A stretch of DNA of 64,000 bases, taken from NCBI RefSeq assembly GCF_002042885.1, contig NZ_MVFY01000004.1, forward strand, positions 1-64,000, in the 5' to 3' direction. The translations under genes were made by a program, and so were the position numbers. Source of the DNA: Citrobacter portucalensis (GTDB lineage Bacteria > Pseudomonadota > Gammaproteobacteria > Enterobacterales > Enterobacteriaceae). Under the pieces are notes generated by a model. It was not told the origin of the DNA and ran no database searches. It worked only from the letters and a program-made list of their open reading frames with translations. This document shows positions 38,828 to 50,175 of the stretch, one piece after another. Each line of letters opens with the position of its first letter. Position 1 is the stretch's first letter.

Positions 38828-39742
38828 TTACAGCGCGCGGGCAAATACCTCTGCCACCCACTGCTGGAACCCCTCAACGTTCAGACCCAGCGCAACCTGC
38901 GCATTTGCCGGATGCCCCAAGCGTCCTTCAATGTCCACTACCGTCGTACCCGAGGTATATTCGCCCTGGGTTTCAACCGCCACGAAGCACGGCTGCAGGG
39001 TAAACAGTTCCGGGCGCACCAGCCAGGCAATAGCGCACAGGTCGTGCATTCGCAGCCCCGTATTCATACTGCCGCTACGGTAATGGCTAAACAGCGCATG
39101 CAGCATTTTCCCCGTCTGGTTAAGTTGGGGGAGCGTCGCCAGATAGTCCGGGGCGAGCATGGCCTGATTGGTCACATCCAGCCCACACATCACAATCTCC
39201 AGCCCACTCTGGAAGACTTTCGCTGCGGCCTCGGGATCGATAGCAATATTAAACTCGGCGTTGGGTGTGAAGTTCCCGCGCCCGGCAGAGCCGCCCATAA
39301 TCACCAGACGCTGAATGTTGAATACGCATTCAGGATAATGGGTCAGCAGCAGCGCAATGTTGGTCAGCGGGCCAATCGCCACCAGCGTCACGGGCTGCGG
39401 GGCATGCATCAGCGCATCGCGAATCGCCTGGAAGGCGGGTTTTGCCATCGCCTGGCGGTCGTGTTCGACAAATTCATACCCTTCCATACCGGACTCGCCG
39501 TGCACGGAAGCGGCATCACGCAGCGGCCGCACCAGCGGCATTGATGCTCCCTGCGCTAGCGGAACATCCGCATTCCAGAAGTGCAGCAGTTGCAACGCAT
39601 TACGGGTGGTTTTTTCCACCGACACATTGCCTGCTACCGTGGTCATCAGTTGCAGATCCAGCTCAGGGGCAAACAGCGCGGCGGCAATGGCGGCGGCATC
39701 ATCAATGCCGGGATCGGTATCAAGAATGATCGGTAAGCGCAT
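38828..39742 (-). CDS. rihC: Ribonucleoside hydrolase RihC
   Basis: Hydrolyses purine and pyrimidine ribonucleosides to base and ribose. The calcium-binding N-terminal motif DTDPGIDDA is intact, with the later [18 protein letters not shown] and the active-site histidine in [11 protein letters not shown]. It has 304 residues, as in E. coli. It follows the ispH terminator, and a GGAG ribosome site precedes the ATG. Confidence 0.96.
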   Translation of the reverse strand: MRLPIILDTDPGIDDAAAIAAALFAPELDLQLMTTVAGNVSVEKTTRNALQLLHFWNADVPLAQGASMPLVRPLRDAASVHGESGMEGYEFVEHDRQAMAKPAFQAIRDALMHAPQPVTLVAIGPLTNIALLLTHYPECVFNIQRLVIMGGSAGRGNFTPNAEFNIAIDPEAAAKVFQSGLEIVMCGLDVTNQAMLAPDYLATLPQLNQTGKMLHALFSHYRSGSMNTGLRMHDLCAIAWLVRPELFTLQPCFVAVETQGEYTSGTTVVDIEGRLGHPANAQVALGLNVEGFQQWVAEVFARAL

Positions 39743-39752
39743 GGTTTCTCCA

Positions 39753-39782
39753 TAAAAAAATGCCAGACGTTAAGTCTGGCAT
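39753..39782 (-). terminator. Terminator after ispH
   Basis: On the minus strand, atgccagac and gtctggcat pair perfectly around a five-base loop (39760-39782) and run into seven T residues. It ends the ribF-ileS-lspA-fkpB-ispH unit 27 bp after ispH and 10 bp before rihC. Confidence 0.9.
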
Positions 39783-39808
39783 CTTCTCATAATCGTAACC
39801 GGAAAGAC

Positions 39809-40759
39809 TTACTCTACTTCACGAACATCCACACGCAGCTCTTTCGGCACTTCGAAAACGATGTTCTCTTCGCGGCCTTCCAGTGGGATCGCTTCCCCAC
39901 CACCAAGCTCTTGCAGGCGAGCAATCACGTTTTGCACCAGGATATCCGGCGCCGAGGCTCCGGCCGTCACGCCCACACACTTCGCTTCTTTCACCCACGC
40001 TTCCTGAATGTCGGTCGCATCGTCAATCAAATACGCCGCTTTCCCCATTCGCTGGGCCAGTTCAGCCAGACGGTTGGAGTTAGAGGAGTTCTTAGAGCCG
40101 ACCACCAGCACAACATCAGCCTGTTCCGCCAGCGCGCGAACCGCTTCCTGACGGTTGGTGGTGGCATAACAGATATCGTCTTTGCGCGGCCCGACAATTT
40201 TCGGGAAGCGTTGACGCAGCGCATCAATAACGTCAGAAGTGTCGTCAACGGAAAGCGTTGTCTGCGTCATGAAGGATAATTTTCCTTCATTTTTCACATT
40301 CAGTTTCAGCACATCATCCGGTGATTCAACCAGATACATTCCCCCTTGCGGGTTGCTGTACTGGCCCATCGTGCCTTCGACTTCCGGGTGCCCGGCGTGA
40401 CCAATCAGAATGGATTCTTCGCCACGACGACTGGCACGGGCAACTTCCATATGCACCTTCGTTACCAGCGGGCAGGTCGCATCAAAAACCGTGAGGTCAC
40501 GGCCTTTGGCTTCGTTACGCACCGCCTGAGATACGCCATGAGCGGAGAAAATCAGGATCGCGCCATCCGGCACTTCGCTGATTTGCTCGATAAAAATAGC
40601 GCCGCGCTCGCGCAGGCTATCCACCACATAGCGGTTATGCACCACCTCGTGACGGACATAAATCGGCGCGCCATAAATAGCCAGCGCGTTTTCCACAATG
40701 CTGATAGCGCGGTCTACGCCAGCGCAAAAACCGCGCGGGTTGGCCAACAGGATCTGCAT
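39809..40759 (-). CDS. ispH: 4-hydroxy-3-methylbut-2-enyl diphosphate reductase
   Basis: Last enzyme of the MEP isoprenoid pathway, a [4Fe-4S] protein yielding IPP and DMAPP. The ATG at 40759 ([18 protein letters not shown]) follows GGAGGC and gives 316 residues, as in E. coli; the long upstream extension lies in fkpB and is rejected. Cluster cysteines C12, C96 ([10 protein letters not shown]) and C197 (ICYATTN) are present. The start lies one base after the fkpB stop. Confidence 0.97.
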   Translation of the reverse strand: MQILLANPRGFCAGVDRAISIVENALAIYGAPIYVRHEVVHNRYVVDSLRERGAIFIEQISEVPDGAILIFSAHGVSQAVRNEAKGRDLTVFDATCPLVTKVHMEVARASRRGEESILIGHAGHPEVEGTMGQYSNPQGGMYLVESPDDVLKLNVKNEGKLSFMTQTTLSVDDTSDVIDALRQRFPKIVGPRKDDICYATTNRQEAVRALAEQADVVLVVGSKNSSNSNRLAELAQRMGKAAYLIDDATDIQEAWVKEAKCVGVTAGASAPDILVQNVIARLQELGGGEAIPLEGREENIVFEVPKELRVDVREVE

Positions 40760-40760
40760 T

Positions 40761-41210
40761 TTACGCCTCCAGTGCCGGTTCGACTTCCAGCACTTCAATA
40801 TCAAAATGAACGGTATGCCCGGCCAGCGGATGGTTGAAATCAACCGTGATCGAATCACCGTTGATTTCGCGGATCACGCCAGGCATCTCACTGCCGTCCA
40901 TTGCGGTAAAGAGCATGATAGCGCCAATTTCTGGCTCACCCGCGTCCATAAACTCCCGACGCGAGAAATACTGAATTAAGTCCGGACTTGACACGCCAAA
41001 GGCGGCATCCGGTTCCAGAGCAAAAGTGGTTTTATCACCTTCTTTTAGCCCCAGCAGGTGTTGTTCCAGTCCTTCAGACAGAGAACCGTCGCCCAGGCGA
41101 AACAGCGCAGGCTTGCCGTTATTGCGGGTTGACTCTGCGGTTGAGCCATCGTCGAGCTTAAGGGTGAAGTGCACCAGCACCGCACTGTTACTCTGTACTG
41201 ATTTAGACAT
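40761..41210 (-). CDS. fkpB: FKBP-type peptidyl-prolyl isomerase FkpB
   Basis: SlpA/FkpB, a two-domain isomerase with a small FKBP domain and an inserted flap that gives chaperone activity (residues about 70-120). It has 149 residues, as in E. coli. It sits between lspA and ispH in the operon; REP sequence lies between lspA and fkpB. Confidence 0.95.
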   Translation of the reverse strand: MSKSVQSNSAVLVHFTLKLDDGSTAESTRNNGKPALFRLGDGSLSEGLEQHLLGLKEGDKTTFALEPDAAFGVSSPDLIQYFSRREFMDAGEPEIGAIMLFTAMDGSEMPGVIREINGDSITVDFNHPLAGHTVHFDIEVLEVEPALEA

Positions 41211-41244
41211 GCAGGTTGCTCTTTAAAATTGCTGCCGCCTGTTT

Positions 41245-41322
41245 GCCCGGTGGCGATACGCTTACCGGGCCAACAAGGATCGCAGTATATTGTAGGCCGG
41301 ATTAGCATAGCGCCATCCGGCA
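41245..41322. repeat. REP element between lspA and fkpB
   Basis: Two palindromic units: gcccggtggcgatacgc with ttaccgggc (41245-41270), a diverged REP, and gtaggccggattagc with gccatccggca (41292-41322). They are inside the ribF-ispH operon. Confidence 0.75.
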
Positions 41323-41327
41323 TTTTT

Positions 41328-41825
41328 TTATGCGGCTTTTTTCTCTTTCGACGGCAGGAAGCCTTCGAGAACAATCAATGCCGCGCCGATACAGATAGCA
41401 GTATCGGCCAGATTGAAGGTCGCGAAATGCCAGTCGCCGACGTAAAAGTCAATCATATCAACCACGAAGCCGTGCCACAGGCGGTCGAACAAGTTGCCCA
41501 GTGCACCGCCAATGATTAACGCATACGCGATGTTGTTCAGCTTCTGGGTCGCCTTCGAGCGATACATCATCACCATCAGGATGACGCAAATACCGATGGC
41601 GATGCCGGCAAAGAACCAACGTTGCCAGCCGCCGCTGTCGGCTAAGAAGCTAAACGCCGCACCATAGTTACGCGCGTAGTGCAGATTAAGCGACGGAAAC
41701 AGCGACACCGTATCCCCCAGAGCAAAGTTCTGGAGGATCAGGTATTTGCTGCCTAAATCGATAATCAGCACGACTACCACCAGCCACAGCCAGCGTAGTC
41801 CTGTTGAACAAAGAGGCTTACTCAT
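41328..41825 (-). CDS. lspA: Lipoprotein signal peptidase
   Basis: Inner-membrane aspartic peptidase II that cleaves lipoprotein signal peptides after diacylglyceryl transfer; the globomycin target. It has four membrane helices and 165 residues. The catalytic pair D124 (VVDMIDFY) and D143 (FNLADTAI) is present. The ATG shares its last base with the ileS TGA, so the two are translationally coupled. Confidence 0.97.
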   Translation of the reverse strand: MSKPLCSTGLRWLWLVVVVLIIDLGSKYLILQNFALGDTVSLFPSLNLHYARNYGAAFSFLADSGGWQRWFFAGIAIGICVILMVMMYRSKATQKLNNIAYALIIGGALGNLFDRLWHGFVVDMIDFYVGDWHFATFNLADTAICIGAALIVLEGFLPSKEKKAA

Positions 41826-44641
41826 CAGGCAAACTTACGTTGTTCGCCATCACCGGCGATGTTGCTGACACAGCGTCCGCAGATATCTGCATGTTCCGCC
41901 ACCTGGCCGACGTCGGTAGTGTAATGCCAGCAGCGCGGGCATTTCTCACCTTCGGCTTTGCTCAGTACGATTTTCAGACCTTTGAGCAGTTCGCTCTGCT
42001 GAGCATCAGCAGGAGCAGCCGCATAATCCGCAACCGTCGCACCAGAGGTCAGCAGTACAAAACGCAACTCTTCGCCCAGCGCGGTCAGTTTCGCCGCCAG
42101 CTCAGGTTCAGCGTACAGGGTCACTGAAGCCTCCAGAGAACCACCGACTTTCTTATCCGCACGCGCCTGTTCGATGACCTTGTTCACTTCGCCACGCACT
42201 TTCAACAGCTCGTCCCAGAAGGCATCGTTCATCGCTTCGGTTTCGCCTAAGCCAAACAGACCTTCGTACCATTCACCGGTAAAGACATACTTCTCACGAT
42301 CGCCCGGCAGGTAGCCCCAGATTTCATCGGCGGTGAAGGACATGATCGGCGCCATCCAACGAACCAGCGCTTCAGCGATATGGAACAGCGCTGTCTGGCA
42401 GCTACGACGCGCCACGCTATCCGCTTTCGCGGTGTACTGACGGTCTTTGATGATGTCGAGGTAGAACGAACCCATTTCGACGGAGCAGAAGCGCATCAGG
42501 CGCTGTACCACTTCATGGAAGTCATAGGCTTCATAGGCTTTCAGGATTTCGTCCTGCGCCGCTTGCGCACAACCTACCGCCCACCTGTCCAGCACCACCA
42601 TCTCTTCCGGTTTCACCATGTCTTTAACCGGATCGAACCCATTCAGGTTCGCCAGCAGGAAGCGCGCGGTGTTACGGATACGACGATAGCTGTCGGCAGC
42701 ACGTTTCAGAATTTCGTCAGAAACGGCCATTTCACCGGTATAGTCGGTTGAAGCCACCCACAGACGCAGAATATCCGCGCCCAGTTTGTTCATCACATCC
42801 TGCGGAGAAACGGTGTTACCGATAGACTTGGACATCTTACGGCCCTGACCATCAACGGTGAAACCGTGAGTCAGTACCTGGCGATAAGGTGCTTTGCCTT
42901 TCATGGCGGTGGAGATCATCAGAGATGACATGAACCAGCCACGGTGCTGGTCAGAGCCTTCCAGATACATATCTGCCGCATGGCCTGCAAACTCAGGACG
43001 TACGTCCACGACGGAGGAGTGGGTTGAACCAGAGTCGAACCACACGTCCAGCGTATCCGGGACTTTGACATACTGGTCAGCTTCGTCACCGAGGATATCT
43101 TTCGGATCGAGATCCCACCACGCCTGGATGCCGTCAACTTCAACGCGTTTAGCCACTTCTTCCATCAGTTCGATAGCGCGCGGATGCAGCTCTTCGGTGT
43201 CTTTGTGAACAAACAGAGACATCGGCACACCCCACGTACGCTGACGGGAGATACACCAGTCAGGACGGTTGGCAACCATCGATTCAATACGCGCCTGGCC
43301 CCAGTCCGGGATCCACTGCACGCCTTTGATCTCTTTCAGGGACTGCGCGCGCAGGCCTTTCTGATCCATGCTGACGAACCACTGCGGCGTCGCACGGAAG
43401 ATGATCGGTGACTTGTGACGCCAGCAGCATGGGTAGCTGTGCTGCATCTTCTCAACGTGCAGCAGCGCACCTTTTTCGCTCAGCAGCGCAACGATTTTGT
43501 CGTTGGCTTTAAAGACGTTCACGCCGTCCAGATCCGGATAAGTACCCGCCAGGTATGCGCCGTCCGGGCCAACCGGGTTAGCGATTTCCAGACCGTATTT
43601 CTGGCTGATGACGTAGTCATCCGGACCGTGACCGCCAGCGGTATGAACCGCACCGGTACCCGCATCCAGCGTAACGTGATCGCCAAGGATAGCTGGCACA
43701 TCAAAGCCCATAAACGGATGGGTAAAGCGCAGCAGTTCCAGCTCAGCGCCTTTAACGGTGCCGAGAATGGTGTATTCAGCCGCGCCAATACGCTGCATGA
43801 CGCTTTCAACCAGATCTTTCGCCAGAATCACAGCCTGGCCGTCAATCTGCACCAGCGCATAGTCAAAATCAGGTGCCAGAGAGATTGCGCGGTTCGCCGG
43901 TAACGTCCACGGGGTAGTGGTCCAGATAACCAGAGAGATCGGGCCGTTGACGTCAGAAACGCCAAATTTCGCTTTCACCGCATCCTGATCGTCGGCGTGG
44001 AACGCCACGTCGATGGACGGGGAGGTTTTGTCATAATACTCAACTTCCGCTTCCGCCAGCGCGGAACGGCAGTCAACGCACCAGTGCACCGGCTTCGCAC
44101 CTTTGTGCAGGTGACCGTTACCGATGATTTTACCCAGCGCACGAATGATGTTGGCTTCGGTTTTGAAGTCCATGGTCAGGTACGGATGCGACCAGTCGCC
44201 CAGTACGCCAAGACGGATAAAGTCTTTACGCTGACCGTCAACCTGGGTCGCTGCGTATTCGCGGCACTTGGCACGGAACTCAGCGGCGGTAAACTTCTCG
44301 CCCGGTTTGCCGTATTCCTGCTCTACTTTCAGCTCGATCGGCAGACCGTGGCAGTCCCAGCCCGGAACGTAAGGCGAGTCATAACCCGTGAGTCCTTTGG
44401 ACTTCACGATAATGTCTTTCAGAATCTTGTTAACCGAGTGACCAATATGAATGCTGCCATTCGCATAAGGAGGGCCATCATGCAGAATGAAGGTTTTTTT
44501 GCCTTTTTTGGCCGCACGAATGATGCCGTACAGGTCATCATCAGTCCAACGCGCCAGCATTCCCGGTTCGCGCTTGGCGAGATCGCCGCGCATCGGGAAC
44601 CCTGTTTCCGGCAAATTCAGGGTTGATTTATAGTCACTCAT
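41825..44641 (-). CDS. ileS: Isoleucyl-tRNA synthetase
   Basis: Class I synthetase with a CP1 editing domain against valine. It has 938 residues, as in E. coli. The HIGH motif is in [12 protein letters not shown] (about 57-68) and KMSKS in [10 protein letters not shown] (about 602-606). The C-terminal zinc knuckle is CPRCWHY...CGRC. It is the bacterial, pseudomonic-acid-sensitive type by overall similarity to E. coli. Confidence 0.97.
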   Translation of the reverse strand: MSDYKSTLNLPETGFPMRGDLAKREPGMLARWTDDDLYGIIRAAKKGKKTFILHDGPPYANGSIHIGHSVNKILKDIIVKSKGLTGYDSPYVPGWDCHGLPIELKVEQEYGKPGEKFTAAEFRAKCREYAATQVDGQRKDFIRLGVLGDWSHPYLTMDFKTEANIIRALGKIIGNGHLHKGAKPVHWCVDCRSALAEAEVEYYDKTSPSIDVAFHADDQDAVKAKFGVSDVNGPISLVIWTTTPWTLPANRAISLAPDFDYALVQIDGQAVILAKDLVESVMQRIGAAEYTILGTVKGAELELLRFTHPFMGFDVPAILGDHVTLDAGTGAVHTAGGHGPDDYVISQKYGLEIANPVGPDGAYLAGTYPDLDGVNVFKANDKIVALLSEKGALLHVEKMQHSYPCCWRHKSPIIFRATPQWFVSMDQKGLRAQSLKEIKGVQWIPDWGQARIESMVANRPDWCISRQRTWGVPMSLFVHKDTEELHPRAIELMEEVAKRVEVDGIQAWWDLDPKDILGDEADQYVKVPDTLDVWFDSGSTHSSVVDVRPEFAGHAADMYLEGSDQHRGWFMSSLMISTAMKGKAPYRQVLTHGFTVDGQGRKMSKSIGNTVSPQDVMNKLGADILRLWVASTDYTGEMAVSDEILKRAADSYRRIRNTARFLLANLNGFDPVKDMVKPEEMVVLDRWAVGCAQAAQDEILKAYEAYDFHEVVQRLMRFCSVEMGSFYLDIIKDRQYTAKADSVARRSCQTALFHIAEALVRWMAPIMSFTADEIWGYLPGDREKYVFTGEWYEGLFGLGETEAMNDAFWDELLKVRGEVNKVIEQARADKKVGGSLEASVTLYAEPELAAKLTALGEELRFVLLTSGATVADYAAAPADAQQSELLKGLKIVLSKAEGEKCPRCWHYTTDVGQVAEHADICGRCVSNIAGDGEQRKFA

Positions 44642-44678
44642 CAGATTCTCGGTTCCGTATTTAAAACTCGTATAGGCA

Positions 44679-45617
44679 TTAAGCCGGTTTTGTTAGCCCA
44701 AAAAATTCACGGGCAGTCAACTCATCACGCGCAATCTGCGCTTTTAGCTCATCCAGCGAGGCAAATCGCTGTTCGCTGCGTATTTTTTTACGCAGTACTA
44801 CATCTATATGGCGACCATACAGGTCCATTACAACGTCCAATAGATGCACTTCCAACTGTTGGCGTACGCCTGCTACCGTCGGGCGGGTGCCGATATTGGC
44901 GACGCCGGGCAACGGTTTATCGCCCAGTCCCATCACTTCAACCGCATAAACCCCTTTCACCGGAGAAACCTGGCGACGCAGCGGTAAGTTTGCCGTCGGA
45001 AAACCGATGGTGCGCCCTAATTCATCACCGTGAACGACACGTCCTGAGATAGTAAAAGGATGCCCAAGCAGGCTTTCGGCCAGTTGCAGGTTATCTTCTG
45101 CCAGCGCCTGACGTACCGCAGTGCTGCTAATGCGCACACCGCCTTCGCAGAAGGTTTGGGTGCTGGTGATATCAAAACCATACTCAGCGCCCGCTTCCTG
45201 TAATAACAAGAAATCGCCCGCTCGGCTAGCGCCAAAGCGGAAATCATCACCAACGGCAAGAAATTGTACACCAAGGCGCTTAACCAGCAGATCGCTGATG
45301 AAGGTCTGCGCCGTTAATGCCGCAAAGCGCCTGTCAAAACGCACGCACAGCACGTAGTCCACGCCGCATTCCGCCAGATAACGCAGTTTTTCGCGCAGGC
45401 GAGTGAGGCGCGCTGGTGACTTGTCGGTCGCAAACAGCTCTAGCGGCTGCGGCTCGAAAATCATCACCATCACCGGTAAATTGCGTTTGCGCCCTTCTTC
45501 CCGTAAACCCTGCAGCAACGCACGGTGGCCACGGTGCACGCCGTCGAAATTACCAATAGTCAGCACACACCCATGCGGGGCCTGACTGAGATTATGTATG
45601 CCTCGTATCAGCTTCAT
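44679..45617 (-). CDS. ribF: Bifunctional riboflavin kinase/FMN adenylyltransferase
   Basis: Makes FMN from riboflavin and FAD from FMN. The N-terminal nucleotidyltransferase motif is [12 protein letters not shown], and the C-terminal flavokinase part begins near [16 protein letters not shown]. It has 312 residues, against 313 in E. coli. It is the first gene of the ribF-ileS-lspA-fkpB-ispH unit and diverges from rpsT. Confidence 0.96.
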   Translation of the reverse strand: MKLIRGIHNLSQAPHGCVLTIGNFDGVHRGHRALLQGLREEGRKRNLPVMVMIFEPQPLELFATDKSPARLTRLREKLRYLAECGVDYVLCVRFDRRFAALTAQTFISDLLVKRLGVQFLAVGDDFRFGASRAGDFLLLQEAGAEYGFDITSTQTFCEGGVRISSTAVRQALAEDNLQLAESLLGHPFTISGRVVHGDELGRTIGFPTANLPLRRQVSPVKGVYAVEVMGLGDKPLPGVANIGTRPTVAGVRQQLEVHLLDVVMDLYGRHIDVVLRKKIRSEQRFASLDELKAQIARDELTAREFFGLTKPA

Positions 45618-46209
<592 letters not shown>

Positions 46210-46233
46210 TCGCCTGCTTGTTGTTGCTTTGTG

Positions 46234-46260
46234 AAAAAACCCGCGCAAGCGGGTTTTTTT
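46234..46260 (+). terminator. rpsT terminator
   Basis: acccgc pairs with gcgggt around a gcaa tetraloop, flanked by A and T runs (46234-46260). Classic Rho-independent form, 25 bp after the stop. Confidence 0.93.
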
Positions 46261-46667
46261 ATGCCTGCTATCTGACGTTTTTCTCTTTAGCCACTGATGT
46301 TGTTCTCGCTCGTTAACGCTCTTCCTGACCAGCCTGTTTTTTCAGCTATCCCTTCCTCAGTCGCGTCGCGTAATACTTGAAAGTTATTTTCTTTCACTGT
46401 TTTCCTTTTTTTATTTCATTATTAATAAAACTGTGACCACCTTAGCAAATAGAAACATCGTTCATTCAAAAACGAATAAACGCAATCCTGATGTAAGATT
46501 TGATAATTGATTGCCGCTGTAGGGTTAACTACTTTTCATGTACACCTTACTCACTCATTTTAATCTGAGGATAAATTCAGTAACGACATAAAAATAATAT
46601 TTAAAACTTGCTTGGAAAGTAGAAGCTGTTTTTCTGGGCGTATCGTTCCAGTATCGGAGTTATTATT
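46261..46667. other. Upstream region of the sugar transporter/glycosidase operon
   Basis: A 407-bp AT-rich stretch without a gene. A dyad cgttcattc-n6-gaataaacg (46459-46482, one mismatch) could be an operator, and a CRP-like tgtga-N6-tagca lies just before it (46433-46448). Together they fit a sugar-inducible, catabolite-controlled promoter 190-230 bp ahead of the transporter, but this is pattern matching only. No regulator gene is adjacent. Confidence 0.45.
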
Positions 46668-48038
46668 ATGAGTTCTGTTATTGAGGATACCCAGTCATGC
46701 GGGTCAACATCATTATCTTTACTACAGCGTATTAGCTACGGCTCTTTGGATGTGGCGGGTAATCTGCTGTATTGTTTCGGTTCAACTTACATTTTATATT
46801 TCTACACAGACGTTGCAGGTATTAGCCTCGCCGTAGCAGGCGTCATCCTGCTGCTGGCACGTATTGTCGATGGCATAGACGCCCCCATATGGGGGATCAT
46901 CATCGATAAAACGCGTTCGCGTTACGGTAAATGCCGCCCCTGGTTTTTATGGTTGCCATTACCTTTTGCCGTATTCAGCGCCCTGTCATTTTGGTCTCCT
47001 GATATCAGTATGACCGGAAAAGCTATCTATGCAGCAATATCTTATATGATTGCTAGCATTCTATTTACCGGACTTAATACACCACTCAGTGCAATATTAC
47101 CTCTGATGACCTTATCGCCTAAGGAAAGACTGGTTTTAAATTCCTGGCGAATGACCGGTGGGCAGATTGGGGTTTTATTAATGAATGCGACTGCACTGCC
47201 GTTAGTTGCTTTTTTAGGTAACGGAAATGATCATGCGGGTTTTATTTATACGGCGATTATATTTGCCGTAATATCCTGTTCGCTAACGCTTTTCGCCTTT
47301 AAAAATATCCGTGAAATGGATACGGATAAAATACAGCAAGAACCTAAATTGCCGATGAAAAAGAGTTTTGCGGCAATGAAAGGCAACTGGCCATGGATCC
47401 TGATGGTGCTGGCAAACCTGATCTTCTGGATTGCCCTACAACAACGCTCCACAACGATTGTCTACTATCTGACCTACAATCTCGACCGCAAAGATCTGGT
47501 TCCGCTGATTAATAGCCTGGCGACAATTCAGATCATGTTTATCATCGCTATCCCCTTCTTTAGCAAATACCTGGCTAAAACGTGGATATGGGTAGGCGGT
47601 CTGCTGGTCGCCACGCTTGGCGGCATCATGATGTGGCTGGCAGCGGACAACATTCCTTTTCTCATCGCCGCCTGGGTACTCGGCAATATCGGCAGCGGTA
47701 TCGCCTGCTCAATGCCGTTTGCCATGCTGGGCTTCGCCGTCGATTTCGGTGCCTGGAAGACGGGTATTAAAGCTACCGGCATTCTTATCGCCTTCGGCAG
47801 CACCTTCTGCATCAAGATGGGTAGTGGCCTCGGTACCGCTTTCGCTGCCTGGATCATGAACAGTTTTGGCTATGTCCCCAACCATGCCCAGAGCGCTGCG
47901 GGTCTGGAGGGAATTACCTGGGCCTTTATCTGGGCACCCGCCCTACTCTTCGCGCTCGCAGCGATCCCACTACTTTTCTTTCGTAAATACGAAGCGATGG
48001 AAGAGAAGATTCGCCACGATCTGGAAACCATCAACTAA
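46668..48038 (+). CDS. GPH-family sugar:cation symporter
   Basis: A 456-residue, 12-helix carrier of the glycoside-pentoside-hexuronide family (MelB/YicJ type). The family loop after helix 2 is DAPIWGIIIDKTRSRYGKCRPW, with the usual acidic and basic residues. It probably imports the substrate of the GH31 enzyme that follows 43 bp later, perhaps an alpha-xyloside such as isoprimeverose. Salmonella has a comparable pair next to rpsT. Sodium or proton as the coupling ion cannot be told by eye. Confidence 0.87.
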   Translation: MSSVIEDTQSCGSTSLSLLQRISYGSLDVAGNLLYCFGSTYILYFYTDVAGISLAVAGVILLLARIVDGIDAPIWGIIIDKTRSRYGKCRPWFLWLPLPFAVFSALSFWSPDISMTGKAIYAAISYMIASILFTGLNTPLSAILPLMTLSPKERLVLNSWRMTGGQIGVLLMNATALPLVAFLGNGNDHAGFIYTAIIFAVISCSLTLFAFKNIREMDTDKIQQEPKLPMKKSFAAMKGNWPWILMVLANLIFWIALQQRSTTIVYYLTYNLDRKDLVPLINSLATIQIMFIIAIPFFSKYLAKTWIWVGGLLVATLGGIMMWLAADNIPFLIAAWVLGNIGSGIACSMPFAMLGFAVDFGAWKTGIKATGILIAFGSTFCIKMGSGLGTAFAAWIMNSFGYVPNHAQSAAGLEGITWAFIWAPALLFALAAIPLLFFRKYEAMEEKIRHDLETIN

Positions 48039-48081
48039 AAACGATCTTTACCTTCACCCTCGAAATATGGGAGGCACCACC

Positions 48082-50121
48082 ATGCCATTTATGCAACATG
48101 ACCCGCGTCGCCTGGTCTGGCAGCAAAACGATCGCTATTTATGGATTGAACCCTGGGGCGAGAACAGCCTGCGCGTACGCAGTGGCCGTCATCTGCCGGT
48201 AATGAGAAATGAAGACTGGGCATTGACTGAGCCAGTCGCAGAAAGCCACTGCCATATTGTTTATGAACACCACCAGGCGACGCTGACCAACGGCAAAATT
48301 ATCGCTATCGTCAATCAAAAAGGACAAGTTACCTTTTACCGCCATCCACACAAACCTCTGTTGCAGGAGTTCTGGCGCTTGCGGGGCGAAATTGGCGAGG
48401 ATGAATCTTCTCACGGCCAGTACGTCAGCGCACTCAACCTTGAGGGACGCGAATTCCGCCCTATTCAGGGTGGGAAATATTCACTTAAAGCCCGCTTCGA
48501 AGCCAGCGAAGGGGAAAAAATTTATGGTATGGGGCAGTATCAACAGGCTAACCTGGATCTCAAAGGATGCGTTCTTGAGCTGGCGCAACGTAACTCCCAG
48601 GCCTCAGTACCGTTTATGCTCTCCAGTCTGGGCTATGGATTTTTATGGAATAACCCGGCAGTCGGGCGCGTAACCTTTGCCCACAACGTTACCGAATGGG
48701 AAGCACAGGTCAGCGAACAGCTGGACTACTGGATCACGGCTGGCGATACCCCGGCAGAAATTAGCCGGGCTTATGCGCTGGCTACCGGCACACCGCCGAT
48801 GATGCCGGACTACGCCATGGGCTTCTGGCAGTGCAAACTCCGCTATCGTACGCAGGCAGAGCTGCTGGAGGTTGCCCGCGAATATAAGCGCCGCAATCTG
48901 CCTATCTCGGTGATCGTTATCGACTTCTTTCACTGGCCGAATCAGGGTGACTGGATGTTCGATGCGCGCGACTGGCCCGACCCTGATGCCATGATTGCCG
49001 AGCTGAAATCGCTGGGAATTGAGCTGATGGTCTCCGTCTGGCCGACGGTGGATAACCGCACTGAAAGCTATCGGGAGATGCGCGAAAACGGCTGGCTGGT
49101 ACAGACGGAACGTGGCTTGCCGATCAATATGGATTTCCTCGGCAACACCACTTTCTTTGATGCTACCCATCCGGGTGCGCGGGACTACGTCTGGGGCAAA
49201 GCCAAACGCAACTATTATGATAAAGGCGTGAAGCTATTCTGGTTAGACGAAGCCGAACCTGAGTTCAGCGTTTATGACTATGACAACTATCGCTACCATG
49301 CCGGGCCGGTACTGGAAGTGGGCAATATCTACCCGCGAATGTACGCCAAAACCTTTTTTGATGGTATGAAAGCCGATGGTGAAGACAAGGTTATCAACCT
49401 GCTACGCTGCGCCTGGGCCGGCAGTCAAAAGTATGGCGCACTGGTCTGGTCAGGTGATATTCACTCCTCGTTTAGATCGCTACGCAACCAGTTTGCCGCC
49501 GGACTCAATATGGGAATCGCGGGGATACCGTGGTGGACGACGGATATCGGTGGTTTTCATGGCGGTAATATTCACGACCCACATTTCCATGAACTGCTGA
49601 TCCGCTGGTTCCAGTGGGGCGTATTTAGCCCGGTGATGCGTCTGCACGGCAACCGCGATCCGCAGATTTTACCGGAACAACCGTACCGGGATGGTATCGC
49701 CCAGTGTCCTACCGGTGCACCGAACGAAGTCTGGAGCTACGGTGAGGACGTGTGTGACGTACTGACGGATTGCCTGGCGTTGCGAGAGAAACTGAAGCCC
49801 TATATTAAAGCGCTGATGGAGGAAACCCATAAGCACAATACACCAGTGATGCGCCCCCTGTTTTTTGATTTCCCCGAACAGGAAACAAGTTGGGCAATCA
49901 CCGACCAGTACTGTTTTGGTCCTGACCTGCTGATTGCCCCCGTAATGCATGAAGGTATGCGCGAACGTGATATCTGGCTACCGGAAGGGGAAACATGGAC
50001 GGATCTTACGACCGGCGAGAGTTATTCGGGAGGGCAAACGTTGCACTATGCCGCGCCATTGAACAGAATTCCGGTATTTATCCGCGAAGGTGGGCAGTAT
50101 CGTAGCTTATTGAGGCTATAG
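48082..50121 (+). CDS. GH31 family alpha-glycosidase (likely alpha-xylosidase)
   Basis: A cytoplasmic glycoside hydrolase of family 31, with no signal peptide. The ATG at 48082 (MPFMQHDPRRLVW) follows GGGAGG and gives 679 residues; a longer frame starting inside the transporter gene is rejected. The nucleophile should be D389 in FWLDEAEPEF and the acid/base D459 in VWSGDIHSSF. The following PWWTTDIGGFHGG is typical of the alpha-xylosidase-like branch. Substrate is inferred from motif style and the linked GPH carrier. Confidence 0.85.
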   Translation: MPFMQHDPRRLVWQQNDRYLWIEPWGENSLRVRSGRHLPVMRNEDWALTEPVAESHCHIVYEHHQATLTNGKIIAIVNQKGQVTFYRHPHKPLLQEFWRLRGEIGEDESSHGQYVSALNLEGREFRPIQGGKYSLKARFEASEGEKIYGMGQYQQANLDLKGCVLELAQRNSQASVPFMLSSLGYGFLWNNPAVGRVTFAHNVTEWEAQVSEQLDYWITAGDTPAEISRAYALATGTPPMMPDYAMGFWQCKLRYRTQAELLEVAREYKRRNLPISVIVIDFFHWPNQGDWMFDARDWPDPDAMIAELKSLGIELMVSVWPTVDNRTESYREMRENGWLVQTERGLPINMDFLGNTTFFDATHPGARDYVWGKAKRNYYDKGVKLFWLDEAEPEFSVYDYDNYRYHAGPVLEVGNIYPRMYAKTFFDGMKADGEDKVINLLRCAWAGSQKYGALVWSGDIHSSFRSLRNQFAAGLNMGIAGIPWWTTDIGGFHGGNIHDPHFHELLIRWFQWGVFSPVMRLHGNRDPQILPEQPYRDGIAQCPTGAPNEVWSYGEDVCDVLTDCLALREKLKPYIKALMEETHKHNTPVMRPLFFDFPEQETSWAITDQYCFGPDLLIAPVMHEGMRERDIWLPEGETWTDLTTGESYSGGQTLHYAAPLNRIPVFIREGGQYRSLLRL

Positions 50122-50175
50122 CATGAAACCGGCTGCGGGTGAGTACCGCAGCCGGAAGTATTACGGTAAGTATGT

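Noticed and set aside
40760-40858. Longer N terminus for ispH
   Set aside because: It overlaps fkpB in another frame. The ATG at 40759 has a GGAGGC site and gives the 316-residue family length.
43415-44626. Frames of 160-210 codons antisense to ileS
   Set aside because: Shadows of ileS codons; no independent coding signal.
47866-48081. Longer N terminus for the GH31 gene inside the transporter gene
   Set aside because: The first 72 residues are frame-shifted transporter sequence. A strong GGGAGG site precedes the ATG at 48082.
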